NCBI GenBank assembly: GCA_043228905.1
Contig: JBHGNT010000008.1
Coordinates: forward strand, 10,478,001-10,542,000
Source of the DNA: Azolla caroliniana
Lineage: Eukaryota; Polypodiophyta
Reading direction: 5' to 3'
Length of the DNA stretch: 64,000 nucleotides
Below are positions 41,465 to 53,072 of this stretch, one piece after another. Made by a program: the position numbers and the translations under genes. The notes beneath the pieces were generated by a model that saw only the letters and a list, made by a program, of their open reading frames with translations, ran no database searches and was not told the DNA's origin. Position 1 is the stretch's first letter. Each line of letters begins with the position of its first letter.

Positions 41465-44400
41465 TGACAGTACTAGTGCCACCTTGTTGTCAGGGCTCGT
41501 ATAAAATGTCGAGAATAGACACAGCCACAACTGGTTGATACGTATGCAAATGTTGGTGCAAAGATTGTAAATGATGGTACAAAGGAAACCAGAATAGAAG
41601 TACAGAAAATACAGAGATTGGATATTTTACGTCGAAAACTCGGAAAGGGAAAAAGCACGGGAGTCAAGGAGCTCTGAACTATATCACTATATATGAGAGA
41701 GGTATACAATAAGAAACTCTAAGGAAACGACCTTGAGTTCTTCGTCAGACTGACGGTTGTAGAGAAGTCACTCACAAACTCTCTATCTCTCGCTTAAGTC
41801 TCTCACTTTCTATCTATTACAGAAACTGTGTCAACGATAATGATCATACACCTAACTAGTTGCCCTATTTATTTTTATACTCAATATACATATAGGACTA
41901 TTTACAAATATATTCTACTATGGGCACATTGAGGCTAGTTACAATTATAGCCCAACCGGGTTCGGCCAATTCGACTATTAACTGAATCGGTTATGGGCTA
42001 GTCGATTTTTCGGCCTCGGCCGAGTTACCTATAACCTCCATCCAATCCAACTCGTGCTCCTCCCATTCGGAGGGACCTGTTTCCCAACATAAAAGTGCTG
42101 TTTAAGCACAATTGAGTTCTTCGTCAGACTAACGGTTGTAGAGAAGTCACTCACAAATTCTCTATCTCTCACTTAAGTCTATCACTTTCTATCTATTACA
42201 GAAACTGTGTCAACGATAATGATCATACACCTTACTAGTTGCCCTATTTATTTTTATACTCAATATACATATAGGACTATTTACAAATATATTCCACTAT
42301 GGGCACATTGAGGCTAGTTACAATTATAGCCTAGCCGGGTTCGGCCAATTCGACTATTGGCTGAATCGGTTATGGGCTAGTCGATTTTTCGGCCTCGACA
42401 GAGTTACCTATCAACTCCATCCAATCCAACTCGTGCTCCTCCCATCCGGAGGGACCTGTTTCTCAACATAAAAGTGCTCTTTGAGCACAATTGAGTTCTT
42501 CGTCAGACTGACGGTTGTAGAGAAGTCACTCACAAACTCTCTATCTCTCGCTTCAGTCTCTCACTTTTTATCTATTACAGAAATTGTGTCAACGATAATG
42601 ATCATACACCTTACTAGTTGCCCTATTTATTTTTATACTCAATATACATATAGGACTATTTACAAATATATTCCACTATGGGCACATTGAGGCTAGTTAC
42701 AATTATAGCCCAATCGGGTTCGGCCAATTCGACTATTAGCTGAATCAGTTATGGGCTAGTTGATTTTTCGGCCTCGGCCGAGTTACCTATCAACTCCATC
42801 CAATCCAACTCGTGCTCCTCCCATCCGGAGGGACCTGTTTCCCAACATAAAAGTGCTGTTTGAGCACAATTGAGTTCTTCGTCAGACTGACGGTTGTAGA
42901 GAAGTCACTCACAAACTTTCTATCTCTCGCTTAAGTCTCTCACTTTCTATCTATTATAGAAACTGTGTCAATGATAATGATCATACACCTTACTAGTTGC
43001 CCTATTTATTTTTATACTCAATATACATATAGGACTATTTACAAATATGTTCCACTATGGGCACATTGAGGCTAGTTACAATTATAGCCCAGCCGGGTTC
43101 GGCCAATTCGACTATTAGCTGAATCGGTTATGGGCTAGTCGATTTTTCGGCCTTGGCCGAGTTACCTATCAACTCCATCCAATCCAACTCGTGCTCCTCC
43201 CATCCGGAGGGACCTGTTTCCCAATATAAAAGTGCTCTTTGAGCACAATTGAGTTCTTCGTCAGACTGACGGTTGTAGAGAAGTCACTCACAAACTCTCT
43301 ATCTCTCGCTTAAGTCTCTCACTTTTTATCTATTACAGAAATTGTGTCAACGATAATGATCATACACCTTACTAGTTGCCCTATTTATTTTTATACTCAA
43401 TATACATATAGGACTATTTACAAATATATTCCACTATGGGCACATTGAGGCTAGTTACAATTATAGCCCAGTCGGGTTCGGCCAATTCGACTATTAGCTG
43501 AATCGGTTATGGGCTAGTTGATTTTTCGGCCTCGGCCGAGTTACCTATCAACTCCATCCAATCCAACTCGTGCTCCTCCCATCCGGAGGGACCTGTTTCC
43601 CAACATAAAAGTGCTGTTTGAGCACAATTGAGTTCTTCGTCAGACTGACGGTTGTAGAGAAGTCACTCACAAACTTTCTATCTCTCGCTTAAGTCTCTCA
43701 CTTTCTATCTATTATAGAAACTGTGTCAATGATAATGATCATACACCTTACTAGTTGCCCTATTTATTTTTATACTCAATATACATATAGGACTATTTAC
43801 AAATATGTTCCACTATGGGCACATTGAGGCTAGTTACAATTATAGCCCAGCCGGGTTCGGCCAATTCGACTATTAGCTGAATCGGTTATGGGCTAGTCGA
43901 TTTTTCGGCCTTGGCCGAGTTACCTATCAACTCCATCCAATCCAACTCGTGCTCCTCCCATCCGGAGGGACCTGTTTCCCAATATAAAAGTGCTCTTTGA
44001 GCACAATTGAGTTCTTCGTCAGACTGACGGTTGTAGAGAAGTCACTCACAAACTCTCTATCTCTCGCTTAAGTCTCTCACTTTTTATCTATTACAGAAAT
44101 TGTGTCAACGATAATGATCATACACCTTACTAGTTGCCCTATTTATTTTTATACTCAATATACATATAGGACTATTTACAAATATATTCCACTATGGGCA
44201 CATTGAGGCTAGTTACAATTATAGCCCAGTCGGGTTCGGCCAATTCGACTATTAGCTGAATCGGTTATGGGCTAGTTGATTTTTCGGCCTCGGCCGAGTT
44301 ACCTATCAACTCCATCCAATCCAACTCGTGCTCCTCCCATCCGGAGGGACCTGTTTCCCAACATAAAAGTGCTGTTTGAGCACAATTGAGTTCTTCGTCA

Positions 44401-45120
44401 GACTGACGGTTGTAGAGAAGTCACTCACAAACTTTCTATCTCTCGCTTAAGTCTCTCACTTTCTATCTATTATAGAAACTGTGTCAATGATAATGATCAT
44501 ACACCTTACTAGTTGCCCTATTTATTTTTATACTCAATATACATATAGGACTATTTACAAATATGTTCCACTATGGGCACATTGAGGCTAGTTACAATTA
44601 TAGCCCAGCCGGGTTCGGCCAATTCGACTATTAGCTGAATCGGTTATGGGCTAGTCGATTTTTCGGCCTTGGCCGAGTTACCTATCAACTCCATCCAATC
44701 CAACTCGTGCTCCTCCCATCCGGAGGGACCTGTTTCCCAATATAAAAGTACTCTTTGAGCACAATTGCGTTCTTCGTCAGACTGACGGTTGTAGAGAAGT
44801 CACTCACAAACTCTCTATCTCTCGCTTAAGTCTCTCACTTTCTATCTATTACAGAAATTGTGTCAACGATAATGATCATACACCTTGCTGGTTGCCCTAT
44901 TTATTTTTATACTCAATATACATATAGGACTATTTACAAATATATTCCACTATGGGCACATTGAGGCTAGTTACAATTATAGCCTAGCCGGGTTCGGCCA
45001 ATTCGACTATTAGCTTAATCGGTTATGGGCTAGTCGATTTTTCGGCCTCGGCCGAGTTACCTATCAACTCCATCCAATCCAACTCGTGCTCCTCCCATCC
45101 GGAGGGACCTGTTTCTCAAC
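41465..45120 (-). repeat. Copia-type LTR (-) amplified internally into a tandem array
   Basis: The left part (41465-41732) is single-copy LTR sequence; its outer start is uncertain (TGACAGTACTAG at 41465 or TGTCAGGGCTCG at 41488). The right LTR edge, GGAGGGACCTGTTTCTCAACA, ends at 45120. It belongs to the same LTR superfamily as 8846-9425 and 16137-16736: shared GGAGGGACCTGTTTCC edge, shared TATA region (GAGTATAAAAATA on the minus strand) and shared CTAGTTGCCC/AACTAGGGC block. No internal coding region was found next to it. Confidence 0.7.
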
Positions 45121-45143
45121 ATAAAAGTGCTCTTTGAGCACAA
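41733..45143 (-). repeat. Nine-copy 379-bp tandem array
   Basis: The AAAAGTGCT landmark recurs at 42091, 42470, 42849, 43228, 43607, 43986, 44365, 44744 and 45123, always 379 bp apart; nine units fill 41733-45143. Each unit is about 354 bp of LTR followed by 25 bp (TAAAAGTGCTCTTTGAGCAC and five more) that is outside the LTR at the right edge. Each unit carries the minus-strand TATA box. From unit 3 to unit 8, two variants alternate (A: AACATAAAAGTGCTG end; B: AATATAAAAGTGCTC end), giving three nearly identical 758-bp dimers. Confidence 0.92.
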
Positions 45144-45146
45144 TTG

Positions 45147-45839
45147 TATGTAGAGAGGGTTGTTATTATTTTTTAATTGAGTTTTTATCTTCTACTCTCT
45201 CTCCCACGTTCTATGTATCTCCATACTCTCTGTGTTTCCTCTGTTGTTATCCGAATGAGCCGATTGTGTTATGTTTTTGCTTCCGCACGTAATATTTACA
45301 AAGATCTTTGGGCTCGAAGAGTCAGACCGACCAGTTAGCCAACTTGAGAAGAGGTCGAAGATAAAGTTGACTAATCACTATTAGAGACATGCACTAAAGT
45401 AAGCATTGGATAAGGATAGATCTAGGTAGATAGAAAGAAAGGAGAGAGAGAAAGAAGGGTGCCGATCCACCCAACCACCCCCGAGCGAAGGGATCGAGAT
45501 GGACTCGAGCCTCGATCGGCGTCCCATACCACCGCCGTGGCGTCGAGTCGTACCTGGTGTTAGCGCGGTCGCTACAAGAGTTGACCCACCACAAGAGAGA
45601 GTCTCGACGTAGTCAAGAAGATAATGAAATGAGGGTAGCTAGGCCTCTATTTATAGCGATACCCAAGGCCCCCAGCCATGTTCACACTTGGCCTAATGGG
45701 TTGTCTCAAGCCCGAGGATTTAAAAGTAATCTTCCCCTTCTTTACACTCTCGTTTAACCCTCACACTTATCCACGTGTATAGAATACTACGGTAAATTTT
45801 GACCACAGGATATTATATGTTCATGCCCGTAACATACTC
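45147..45839 (-). repeat. Region containing the 3' LTR of the outer chromovirus
   Basis: Read on the minus strand, a polypurine tract (AAAGAGGGGGAGTA, about 45835-45850) is followed by TGTTACGGGCATGAAC, the LTR start, at 45834. A minus-strand TATA box (CGCTATAAATAG) sits near 45649-45660. The outer (left) end of the LTR was not found; it lies somewhere between about 45150 and 45560. The partner LTR is outside the window. Confidence 0.6.
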
Positions 45840-45854
45840 CCCCTCTTTAAAACA

Positions 45855-46295
45855 TTTCACTCTTGTAATGGAAAGTTAGGGAAGTTAATTCTGAGAGTAC
45901 TTTCGTGTTCCCATGTGGCATCTTTTATTGATTTATCCATCCATTTTATTTTAAATTCTCGGATTTCTTTAGTACGTAATTTTTTTGTTTTAACATCGAG
46001 AATTCTTTCTGGTACATGTGGTTTAGAAGATAATTCTTCAGAAGTAACCAGAGTTTCAGTTGTAACTGTATTGTCGCCAGAACCTAGAAGTTCTTTTAGA
46101 TAGACAACTCACATGAAAGACTGGATGAATTCCAACACCGTCAAGAAGAGCGAGACGATAGGCTGATGACCCAATGTGTTTGAGAACTGTAAAATGTCCA
46201 CAAAACCGTGGGGCTAACTTAGCACACTTACCCGTAGACAATGTCTTAGAATTGTGAGGTACACGCAAAAATACCTTTTGTCCAGGGTTGAACAC
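45855..46295 (-). pseudogene. Integrase C-terminus and chromodomain of the outer chromovirus
   Basis: The frame from 46295 reads FNPGQKVFLRVPHNSKTLST, APRFCGHFTVLKHIGSSAYR (GPY/F-like module) and HPVFHVSCLSK. A frameshift follows, then KPHVPERILDVKTKKLRTKE and FKIKWMDKSIKDATWEHEST, a chromodomain of the plant chromovirus type, ending in TGA near 45855. The divergent linker and frame break make it inactive. Confidence 0.8.
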
Positions 46296-46358
46296 ACGAG
46301 GTTGCCTATGATGATCGACATAAAAACGCGCTCTATCTTGAGCTGTTTTTATATTATC

Positions 46359-47015
46359 TCATGCAATATGTAACATATCTTGCATATCCCGAAGAAAGTT
46401 TTGCGTACTTCGCAACTCATCATGATGTATATTAAGATCAATTGGGGCTCGTGGCTCGGGACTATATCCCGTCGACGTATACTTGGAGCTGTTATAAGCA
46501 AACTCCAAAATTGGGAGATAACGTTCCCATTTTGTTGGTTTTGCACCAACATATGCTCGAAGCATGTCCTCAACAATTTGATTTACTCGTTCTGTCTGTC
46601 CATCGGATTGAGGATGATCCGTGGAGCTCATGCTCAACGTAGTTTCTAACTTCTTAAAGACTTGCGTCCAGAAGTCACTAGTAAATTTTGGATCTAGATC
46701 ACTCACGATATCCATCGATAACCCATAGAAACGAAATAATTCGTCAACGAATTGGTAAGCCAATTCAGGAGCTGTTACCGTGGTTTTAGTAGCAATAAAT
46801 CTGACCATTTTAGTTAGTCGATCAACCACAACCCAGATGGCATCATGGCCTTTTTGGGTGCGTGGAAGGCTAACAATAAAATCCATGGATATACTTTCCC
46901 ACTTATTATTGGGAATGTCCAAGGGATGTAAAAGTCCTGCGGCTTTAAGTTGCTTGGCTTTGTTAACCTGACATTGGTGACATTTAGTCACATAGCTATG
47001 TATGTCAGGACGCAT
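46359..47015 (-). pseudogene. Integrase core of the outer chromovirus
   Basis: 218 open codons: HSYVTKCHQCQVNKAKQLKA (end of zinc finger), WESISMDFIVSLPRTQKGHD (first D), DIVSDLDPKFTSDFWTQVFK (second D; the usual SDRDPKF has Leu for Arg), STDHPQSDGQTERVNQIVED (catalytic E). All acidic residues are kept. The ATG start lies inside the domain and is not a genuine start. Confidence 0.88.
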
Positions 47016-47096
47016 CTTAGGCCAATCAAATTGAGTGGAGATGAGAACGAGTGTATGATGTATTCCAGGGTGCCCTGCTGAGGGTGCATCATGGCA

Positions 47097-47836
47097 TTAA
47101 AAAAGAATCCTCTTTTTGACCTCGGGTAAATCTGGAACACAAACCTTCCCATTACGGTAGAGCAGACTGTTAGCAATGTAGAAGTATTCCTTCGAGGATG
47201 TGGTGGTGTCTGTTCCAGACTCAACTCTTGCCCAGTATTTTGCGAAATAACTATCATCAGGATACTTCCCTCGAAGGTGATCATAAAAATATGATGATAT
47301 TTCAGTGAAGCTAAGCATGTTAACTTCACGGATGCGACTTAGTGCATCAACGACAGTGTTCATTGAACCTTTACGATATCGTATGGAAAAATCAAAGTCC
47401 TGGATGAGATCAACCCATCGTGCCTTACAACCTTTCAGGTCTTGTTGGTCACAAAAATATTTCAAGGACTCGTGGTCCGTAGTTACCACAAAGCGATTTC
47501 CATAAAGATAATGGCGCCATGTTTTGAGCGCATGTATAACTGCAAATAATTCCTTTTCTTGAACGGTATACCAACATTGAGCAGAATCAAGTTTCTTACT
47601 CTTGAATTCCTTTTCTTGAACGGTATACCAACATTGAGCAGAATCAAGTTTCTTACTCTTGAATGCTATTGGTTTACCATCTTGATATAACACAACACCT
47701 ATAACATAATCGCTTACATCGGTTTCAACCTCAAAAGGTTTTGAAGGATCGGGTAAAAGAAGTGAAGGAGCCTTGCAAACCAGGTCCTTGAGTTCCTTAA
47801 AGGCGAGGTCTAGTGTAGCATTCCACACAGTAGGTT
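47097..47836 (-). pseudogene. RNase H of the outer chromovirus, with internal duplication
   Basis: Minus strand: FEVETDVSDYVIGVVLYQDG (usually ASDYAIG), FKSKKLDSAQCWYTVQEKE twice in tandem, LFAVIHALKTWRHYLYGNRF, TTDHESLKYFCDQQDLKGCK and GSMNTVVDALSR. The 19-residue duplication would disrupt the fold. The 47836 edge is the Tat-like insertion point; upstream codons are at 58736. Confidence 0.88.
47550..47663. repeat. 57-bp direct duplication within RNase H
   Basis: Units 47550-47606 and 47607-47663 are identical (TTCCTTTTCTTGAACGG start) and keep the frame: 19 extra residues. Confidence 0.95.
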
Positions 47837-48283
47837 TGTTACCCAGCCGGCAAAGGAGCATAGACCAAAATGTGAAAGGGATGGTTATTCGGAATATATT
47901 TAATTAAGTAGATTAGATTATAATTATGTAGTGAACGGACAGACCGGAATCGGTATGCCGATCCGGATCCGGACCGATTCCGAACAGGTGCCGGTTGGCA
48001 CCGTTTTGTACGCAGCACCGGTGACCTATATAAAGGCCCGGTTACAATGTATAACTTTAACGAAGAATTAATATAAGCTTCTTGTTTTATCTTCACGTAT
48101 TGATTACCGTTCTGAATTAATTGTTATATCTTACACGTGTATTAAGTGTATGCCTTATTGCTAAGTAGCTAATTAAGTCGAAGTAATCGTTGTTTCTTAA
48201 GTTATCTCGCCGTAACACCCTTTGGTGAAGTGTCTTCCGGAGACACCCTGTGTTAGGCCATTGTCCGGCCCTAAGGATTAACA
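47837..48283 (+). repeat. 5' LTR of the Tat-like element (447 bp)
   Basis: TGTTACCC to GATTAACA, with a TATA box (CCTATATAAAGG) at about 48026-48037. Preceded by AGGTT. Confidence 0.94.
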
Positions 48284-48288
48284 CAGTT

Positions 48289-48305
48289 TTTGGCGACCAC
48301 GATTC
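48289..48305 (+). other. Presumed primer-binding site of the Tat-like element
   Basis: TTTGGCGACCACGATTC starts 5 bp after the LTR end. A TGGCG beginning is typical of gypsy primer sites; the tRNA is not assigned. Confidence 0.5.
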
Positions 48306-48543
48306 CTGCACAATCGCAACGAACAACGGCGGGAATGGAACGAACAGTGAACGAACGACCCGGTTACGGAGCGAGCAAGGTGACTTGCTAAATGGCTGAG
48401 GAAGCGAGAGGCTTTCCAGCAAGCGGTAGAAGAAATCAGAGCGGAGAGTGGCCAGGGAATCACTTCGGCTACCACAAAACGCCTACCCGGACGAAGAAAG
48501 CAGCCTAAGCAGCCTCCGGGAAGCAGAATCCCTTCTCTAGGCA

Positions 48544-49460
48544 TTGGCAGCGGGGGAAGGCGAATCCGAAGCATTTTTGACATTTGAATCAGGTTTGGAC
48601 GGGGAATACAGCGCGCAGACGAACTTGCGCAACAGTAATGACACCCCAGGCGGACCAGAGGACAAGGAGTCGGATACTTTGCCGACACCAGAACCCGAAT
48701 CGACAAGGATGGAAACTCCGGTACCAGAAGTCGACCACACTCCGGAACCAGAAGTCGACGACGAGAGACCTCTGACACCGGAAGTCGAGGAGGAGAAGCA
48801 TCTGACACCACAAGAGGAGCAGGAAAGACCTCTGATGACGACAGAAGACCGGGGAAAACCTCTGACACCAGCAGAGGAGGAATGACCACCGACACCACCA
48901 GCCCGTGTACGGACACTGGACGAGGATATGCCGTTCCAATATCCCAAATACCGGGATGATCCGGATGCGAAAGCCCACGTCCATGCGTTTCAACAGACCT
49001 GGGAAGCGAACCATGTGTCCCAACACTTAAATGCAGCCGAAGAGGAACGCTCAAAATGGACAGAGTTCGGCATGACCTTGGAGGAACCGGCCGCTAGATG
49101 GCACCGAACACAGGATCCCATCACCATCCCCACGTTTGAAACATTAAAGAAAAAATTCTTGCATTTCTTCCACAAGGAGATGGACCAGTGGGAAATGGTC
49201 GGGTTATTTTACAGTATTCGGCAGGAACCAACGGAGAACATCCAATAGTTTGTCATCCGGTTCCAGCGGATACACAGTCAGCTCATCCGGACACTACTTG
49301 AGGAAGAAACAAAGGCCATATTCTTAGCAACACTCCGGGAACCCTTACGGACGGTGTGCACCGTCATTCATTTCCGCACCAACAACATAGATCAAGTGAT
49401 TGACCGAGTTCGGGAAATGGAAAACTCGAGTTCATGGCTAACCATGGGCGCACTTTAGCG
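48544..49460 (+). pseudogene. Gag N-terminus of the Tat-like element
   Basis: One frame holds a Glu/Pro/Thr-rich N-terminus with repeated RPLTPEVEEE-like blocks (48660-48880). After a TGA at about 48883 the capsid part follows: DMPFQYPKYRDDPDAKAHVH, WTEFGMTLEEPAARWHR and FHKEMDQWEMVGLFYSIRQ, a Tat/Athila-type gag. TAG at 49246-49248 and another TAG near 49457 interrupt the same frame (VIRFQRIHSQLIRTLLEEET, NNIDQVIDRVREMENSS). Capsid protein packages element RNA in the cytoplasm. Confidence 0.8.
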
Positions 49461-50712
49461 TACGCTACAGACAGAGGAGGACCTCCATTTCCGACAAGCA
49501 GTTCAATGTACGATATGCCTGAATGCCGGACATTCGGCGCTGGAATGCACCATGCGTTCCCAATGCTTGCTCTACCACTCCAGAAGTCACACAATGGAAT
49601 GGTGTGAGTATAACTTGTTAAATCGACAAGCACCACCGGTCCGGCAAATTGAACCACGGAGCAATCGGGAGGAAGAAGAAGAATGCTGGCGGCGAGAGGA
49701 GCGGTACCGGCCGGCACAAGATGTCTGGTATAGCGACCGAAGAGACGCATATGACCGGTATGATAGACAGGATAGATACCAGGACTATAATGGACGGTAT
49801 GAAGGATATAACTGGGATCATTCCCCTGGTTACAACCACCGACGGGACGACTATGGCAAGGATGACGACCAGCCCCGGCAAGGATACCGCAACAAAACGA
49901 TTTTCAATAAGAAACGTCATTTCAACAAAAAGGGGGGTCATCCACGAGAACCGGAAAAGGGCGCTCCGAGTAGCCAACCAGACCAAAACCAAGCACTTGC
50001 CCCCGGTCCGCCACCAAGCACACACGCCAAATCCAGCAATGCCCGGAAGCCGTACTGCTATTATTGCCGGCAAGAGGGCCACTATAGTAATCAATGTCTA
50101 GCGAAGAGCTACGACAAACGACCGGCGGTGAACATGGTAGACGCGGAAGTCGCGGACATACAACAAGTCACTACAAGATCAAAAGGCAAAGCCACGGAGT
50201 GGGAAACTCAAGAAGCCATCTGGAAGCAGGCAACCGAATGGGTGCAGAAGGCAAATGAACGGAATGCGGCTGAGCTCGAACAACAAAAGGAGAATGCCGA
50301 AGAGCTCACCGGCCCAGGGCAACTCGAAAACCCAACATGGCAAGCGTTACAGGAATGCCAAATCACGTTGCTGTTAGGCCGGCTATTGCAACTGGTACCA
50401 CGGTTCACGGAAGGACTAAAGACCGGAAGGACGACAGCTGACACACCATCGGCTCCGGCATTCTTTTTAAATCCGGAGGAAGGACCGGTAGTGGTAGACA
50501 CAAGCAGTCCAGCAATCACAGCCATCGTGAAGGGAAAAGAGCTACACGGCACGATTATCGATGGAGGATCCGGCGTGAATGTGATCAGCCTCCGAACGTG
50601 TAACACGCTAGGAATCCAGGACTGGGAACTGTGTCCATTTTGGCTACGGATGGCGGACACTAGCTCAATACGGCCGACCGGATTAATTCGCGATCATTTC
50701 GCATTTCCGTAG
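49461..50712 (+). pseudogene. Nucleocapsid and protease of the Tat-like element
   Basis: The frame (open from an ATG at 49552) has an Arg/Tyr/Asp-rich stretch, a CCHC knuckle (YCYYCRQEGHYSNQCLAK, near 50055-50100) and a protease-like core, GTIIDGGSGVNVISLRTCNT (50550-50610), where DTGS is replaced by DGGSG as in related gypsy elements. It ends at a TAG near 50712; the pol frame follows in another phase. Confidence 0.82.
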
Positions 50713-52060
50713 TAGTTCTCCAACTACAAGCTCAGGGAGCTTACCCACTATTGTTGGGACGGTCCTGGTTAAAAACGGCACACATAAAGCAAAACTGGAG
50801 GAAGAACATAATTACGTTCCGGCGTGGAAAAGCGAAAGTACGAGTACCGACTCAACCACGATTTGGTACCGGCAAGGAATCAACGCCGCTATATGCGGAA
50901 TGTGTTAACATGCTGGAAGGATTGGCGGACAAAGAGGTCGATCAATACTTACAGGAAAATCCGAAGATCGTACCTCTGTTCGAGATTGATGTAGCTGAAG
51001 CAGTATTACCGTACGCACTGCAACCGGACGAGACCGACGAGGAACCAGATAAAGAGGCAATCCGGGAATTACGACAATGACAAGAGGCACTGGAAAAAGA
51101 AATGGCAATATCATAGCATGTGAAAGCATCCCAACTAGAAGAGGTAAACCTAGGTACCACAGAGGACACAAGACCAGTGCACATCGCTAAGGAAATGAAT
51201 TCGGAGAACAAAATGGCAATGATCACCCTCCTAAAAGAATTTCGTGATGTGTTCGCCTGGTCCTACGAAGACATGTCGGGACTCGATCCTCAGTTATATC
51301 AACACTAGATACATCTGAGCAAAGACGCCAAACCGGTAGCGCAACGGCGTTACCGGATGAACCCGAATTACGCAGCAAAGGTCAAAGAAGAAATCGACAA
51401 GTTGTTGAGAGTGGGCTTCATCCGACCAGTAAAGAAAGCCACATGGCTCAACCCGACAGTGGTAGTACCCAAAATGAATGGTAAGATCAGAGTGTGCGTC
51501 GACTACCGGAAATTGAATGCGGCTACGGTAACGGACGCCTTCCCACTTCCATTCACGGATGGAGTCCTGGATGCGGTCGCTGGTCATAAGGTGTACAATT
51601 TTCTAGATGGTTTCAGCGGCTATAATCAAATCCGGATGCACACCGCCTACCAGGAGAAAACCGCTTTTGTCACCGAATGGGGAGTCTTTGTTGTCGTAGT
51701 GATGATGTTTGGACTAAAAACGGCACAAGCAACCTTCCAACGGATCATCATGGAAATTTTCGGGAATTCATTCCGGCATTCATGCAGGTGTTTTTGGATG
51801 ACTTCGCTGTTTATAACCAGGAAGGGGATCACCTTCAGCACCTCCGACTATGCCTAGAAAAATGTAGGGTTTACCGACTAAGCCTGAACCTGGCAAAATG
51901 CGTGTTCGGAGTAACCAACGGAGCGTTACTGGGCCACATAGTTAGCAAGGACGGTATCGCAGTGGATCCGGACAAAGTAAAAGCAATCCTGGAGGCACCG
52001 GCACCAGCCACGGCAAAGGCACTAAGCCGGTCCTTAGGACAAATTCGGTGGCATAGCTGA
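50713..52060 (+). pseudogene. Reverse transcriptase of the Tat-like element
   Basis: After the linker LLLGRSWLKTAHIKQNWRKN and EFRDVFAWSYEDMSGLDPQL, motifs appear in order: RRYRMNPNYAAKVKEEIDKL, ATWLNPTVVVPKMNGKIRVC, VDYRKLNAATVTDAFPLPFT, FLDGFSGYNQIRMHTAYQEK, catalytic FLDDFAVYNQEGDHLQHLRL and GHIVSKDGIAVDPDKVKAIL. Two stops (about 51080 and 51307) and a frameshift near 51770 separate segments. The catalytic aspartate pair is kept. Confidence 0.88.
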
Positions 52061-53072
52061 ATGCTCCGGTATCTGGCAGACTTGGCTACACCACTGCATG
52101 CCGCAGTACATCGGACACCGTTTCGATGGACGGACACAGAAGACCAGGCTTACCGGGCACTAAAAATACTGTTGTCACAAGCGCCGATGGTGCAACCTCT
52201 GGATTGGTCCAAAGAGTTCCATGTGTTCGTTGACGCGTCCGACATTGCAATTGGGAGCGCACTGATGCAACTGACAGAACCAAAATGGTACCGGCCAGTC
52301 TATTATGCCAACCGGAAGTTGTCCCAAGCGGAACGTAATTATTCCACGACAGAAAGGGAGGCTTTGGGAATGATCTACAATGTCACCAAGTTTAGACACT
52401 ATCTGTTGGGAAGGAAATTTTTCTTTCACGTAGATCATTCGACGCTCCTCTATTTGGTGTCCAAAGCATCACTCACCGGTAAGCTGGCCCGGTGGACGTT
52501 ACTACTGCAAGAATTCGAGTTCGAGATATTCCAGCGACCCGGCATACAACATGCGGTAGCAGACTATTTAAGCCGGCTAGATTCCAGCGAAACCGGTGAC
52601 GGAGTCCCAGACGACTTTCCGGATGCAGAGCTATTTAGGGTCACAGCAGAAACGACAACGGATAGTTCGGTCGCAGAGGAAGACAAGTGGCTCACCAATA
52701 TGCACCAATTTCTGAGCACCGGTTTACCTCCGGAGGAGATGAACAGAGACGAAAGGAAACGCTTAGCGGTTCAAAGCTGGCACTTCTGTCTATTGCAGGA
52801 CACACTGTACCACAAAGGCGCAGATGGCATATGGCGGCGTGCAGTGCGTAGTGACGAAAAGGAAGTAATATTGCGCGAAGTACACTGCGGCATGGCCGGG
52901 GGACATTATGCCGGAGACGCTACGGCAAGGAAAATATGGCAGAGTGGACTATGGTGGCCGACAACATTGAAAGATGCAGTCCGGTATGCTAAAGAATGCG
53001 ACCTATGTCAACAAATGGGCCAACCAACCGAACAAGCCAGAATGCCTCACCAGCCCATGCTATCGTTAGAAC
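52061..53072 (+). pseudogene. RNase H and integrase zinc finger of the Tat-like element
   Basis: RNase H: FHVFVDASDIAIGSALMQLT, YYANRKLSQAERNYSTTERE, ALGMIYNVTKFRHYLLG, FHVDHSTLLYLVSK and PGIQHAVADYLSRLDSS. The integrase HHCC follows: REVHCGMAGGHYAGDATARK, WWPTTLKDAVRYAKECDLCQ. It stops exactly at the hAT-like insertion (53073), after MLSLEP. Confidence 0.9.

Larger units (their letters stand above)
45840..47836 (-). mobile_element. Outer chromovirus (-), left part: RNase H, integrase, chromodomain
   Basis: Minus-strand pol continues from the right part (58736-61500) across the Tat-like insertion at 47837. Domains run RNase H (47836-47100), integrase (47015-46060), chromodomain (46060-45860), polypurine tract, LTR. 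The gypsy order (reverse transcriptase before integrase) is clear. The target duplication of the insertion is AGGTT at 47832-47836 and 58731-58735. Confidence 0.9.

Noticed and set aside
41465-45143. CRISPR-like or telomeric array
   Set aside because: Units are whole-length tandem copies (379 bp) of LTR plus flank with no alternating unique spacers.
48278-49054. Long minus-strand frame (258 codons) opposite the Tat-like gag
   Set aside because: It is the antisense shadow of the Glu/Pro-rich gag repeats. I see no domain, and gag signatures are clear on the + strand.
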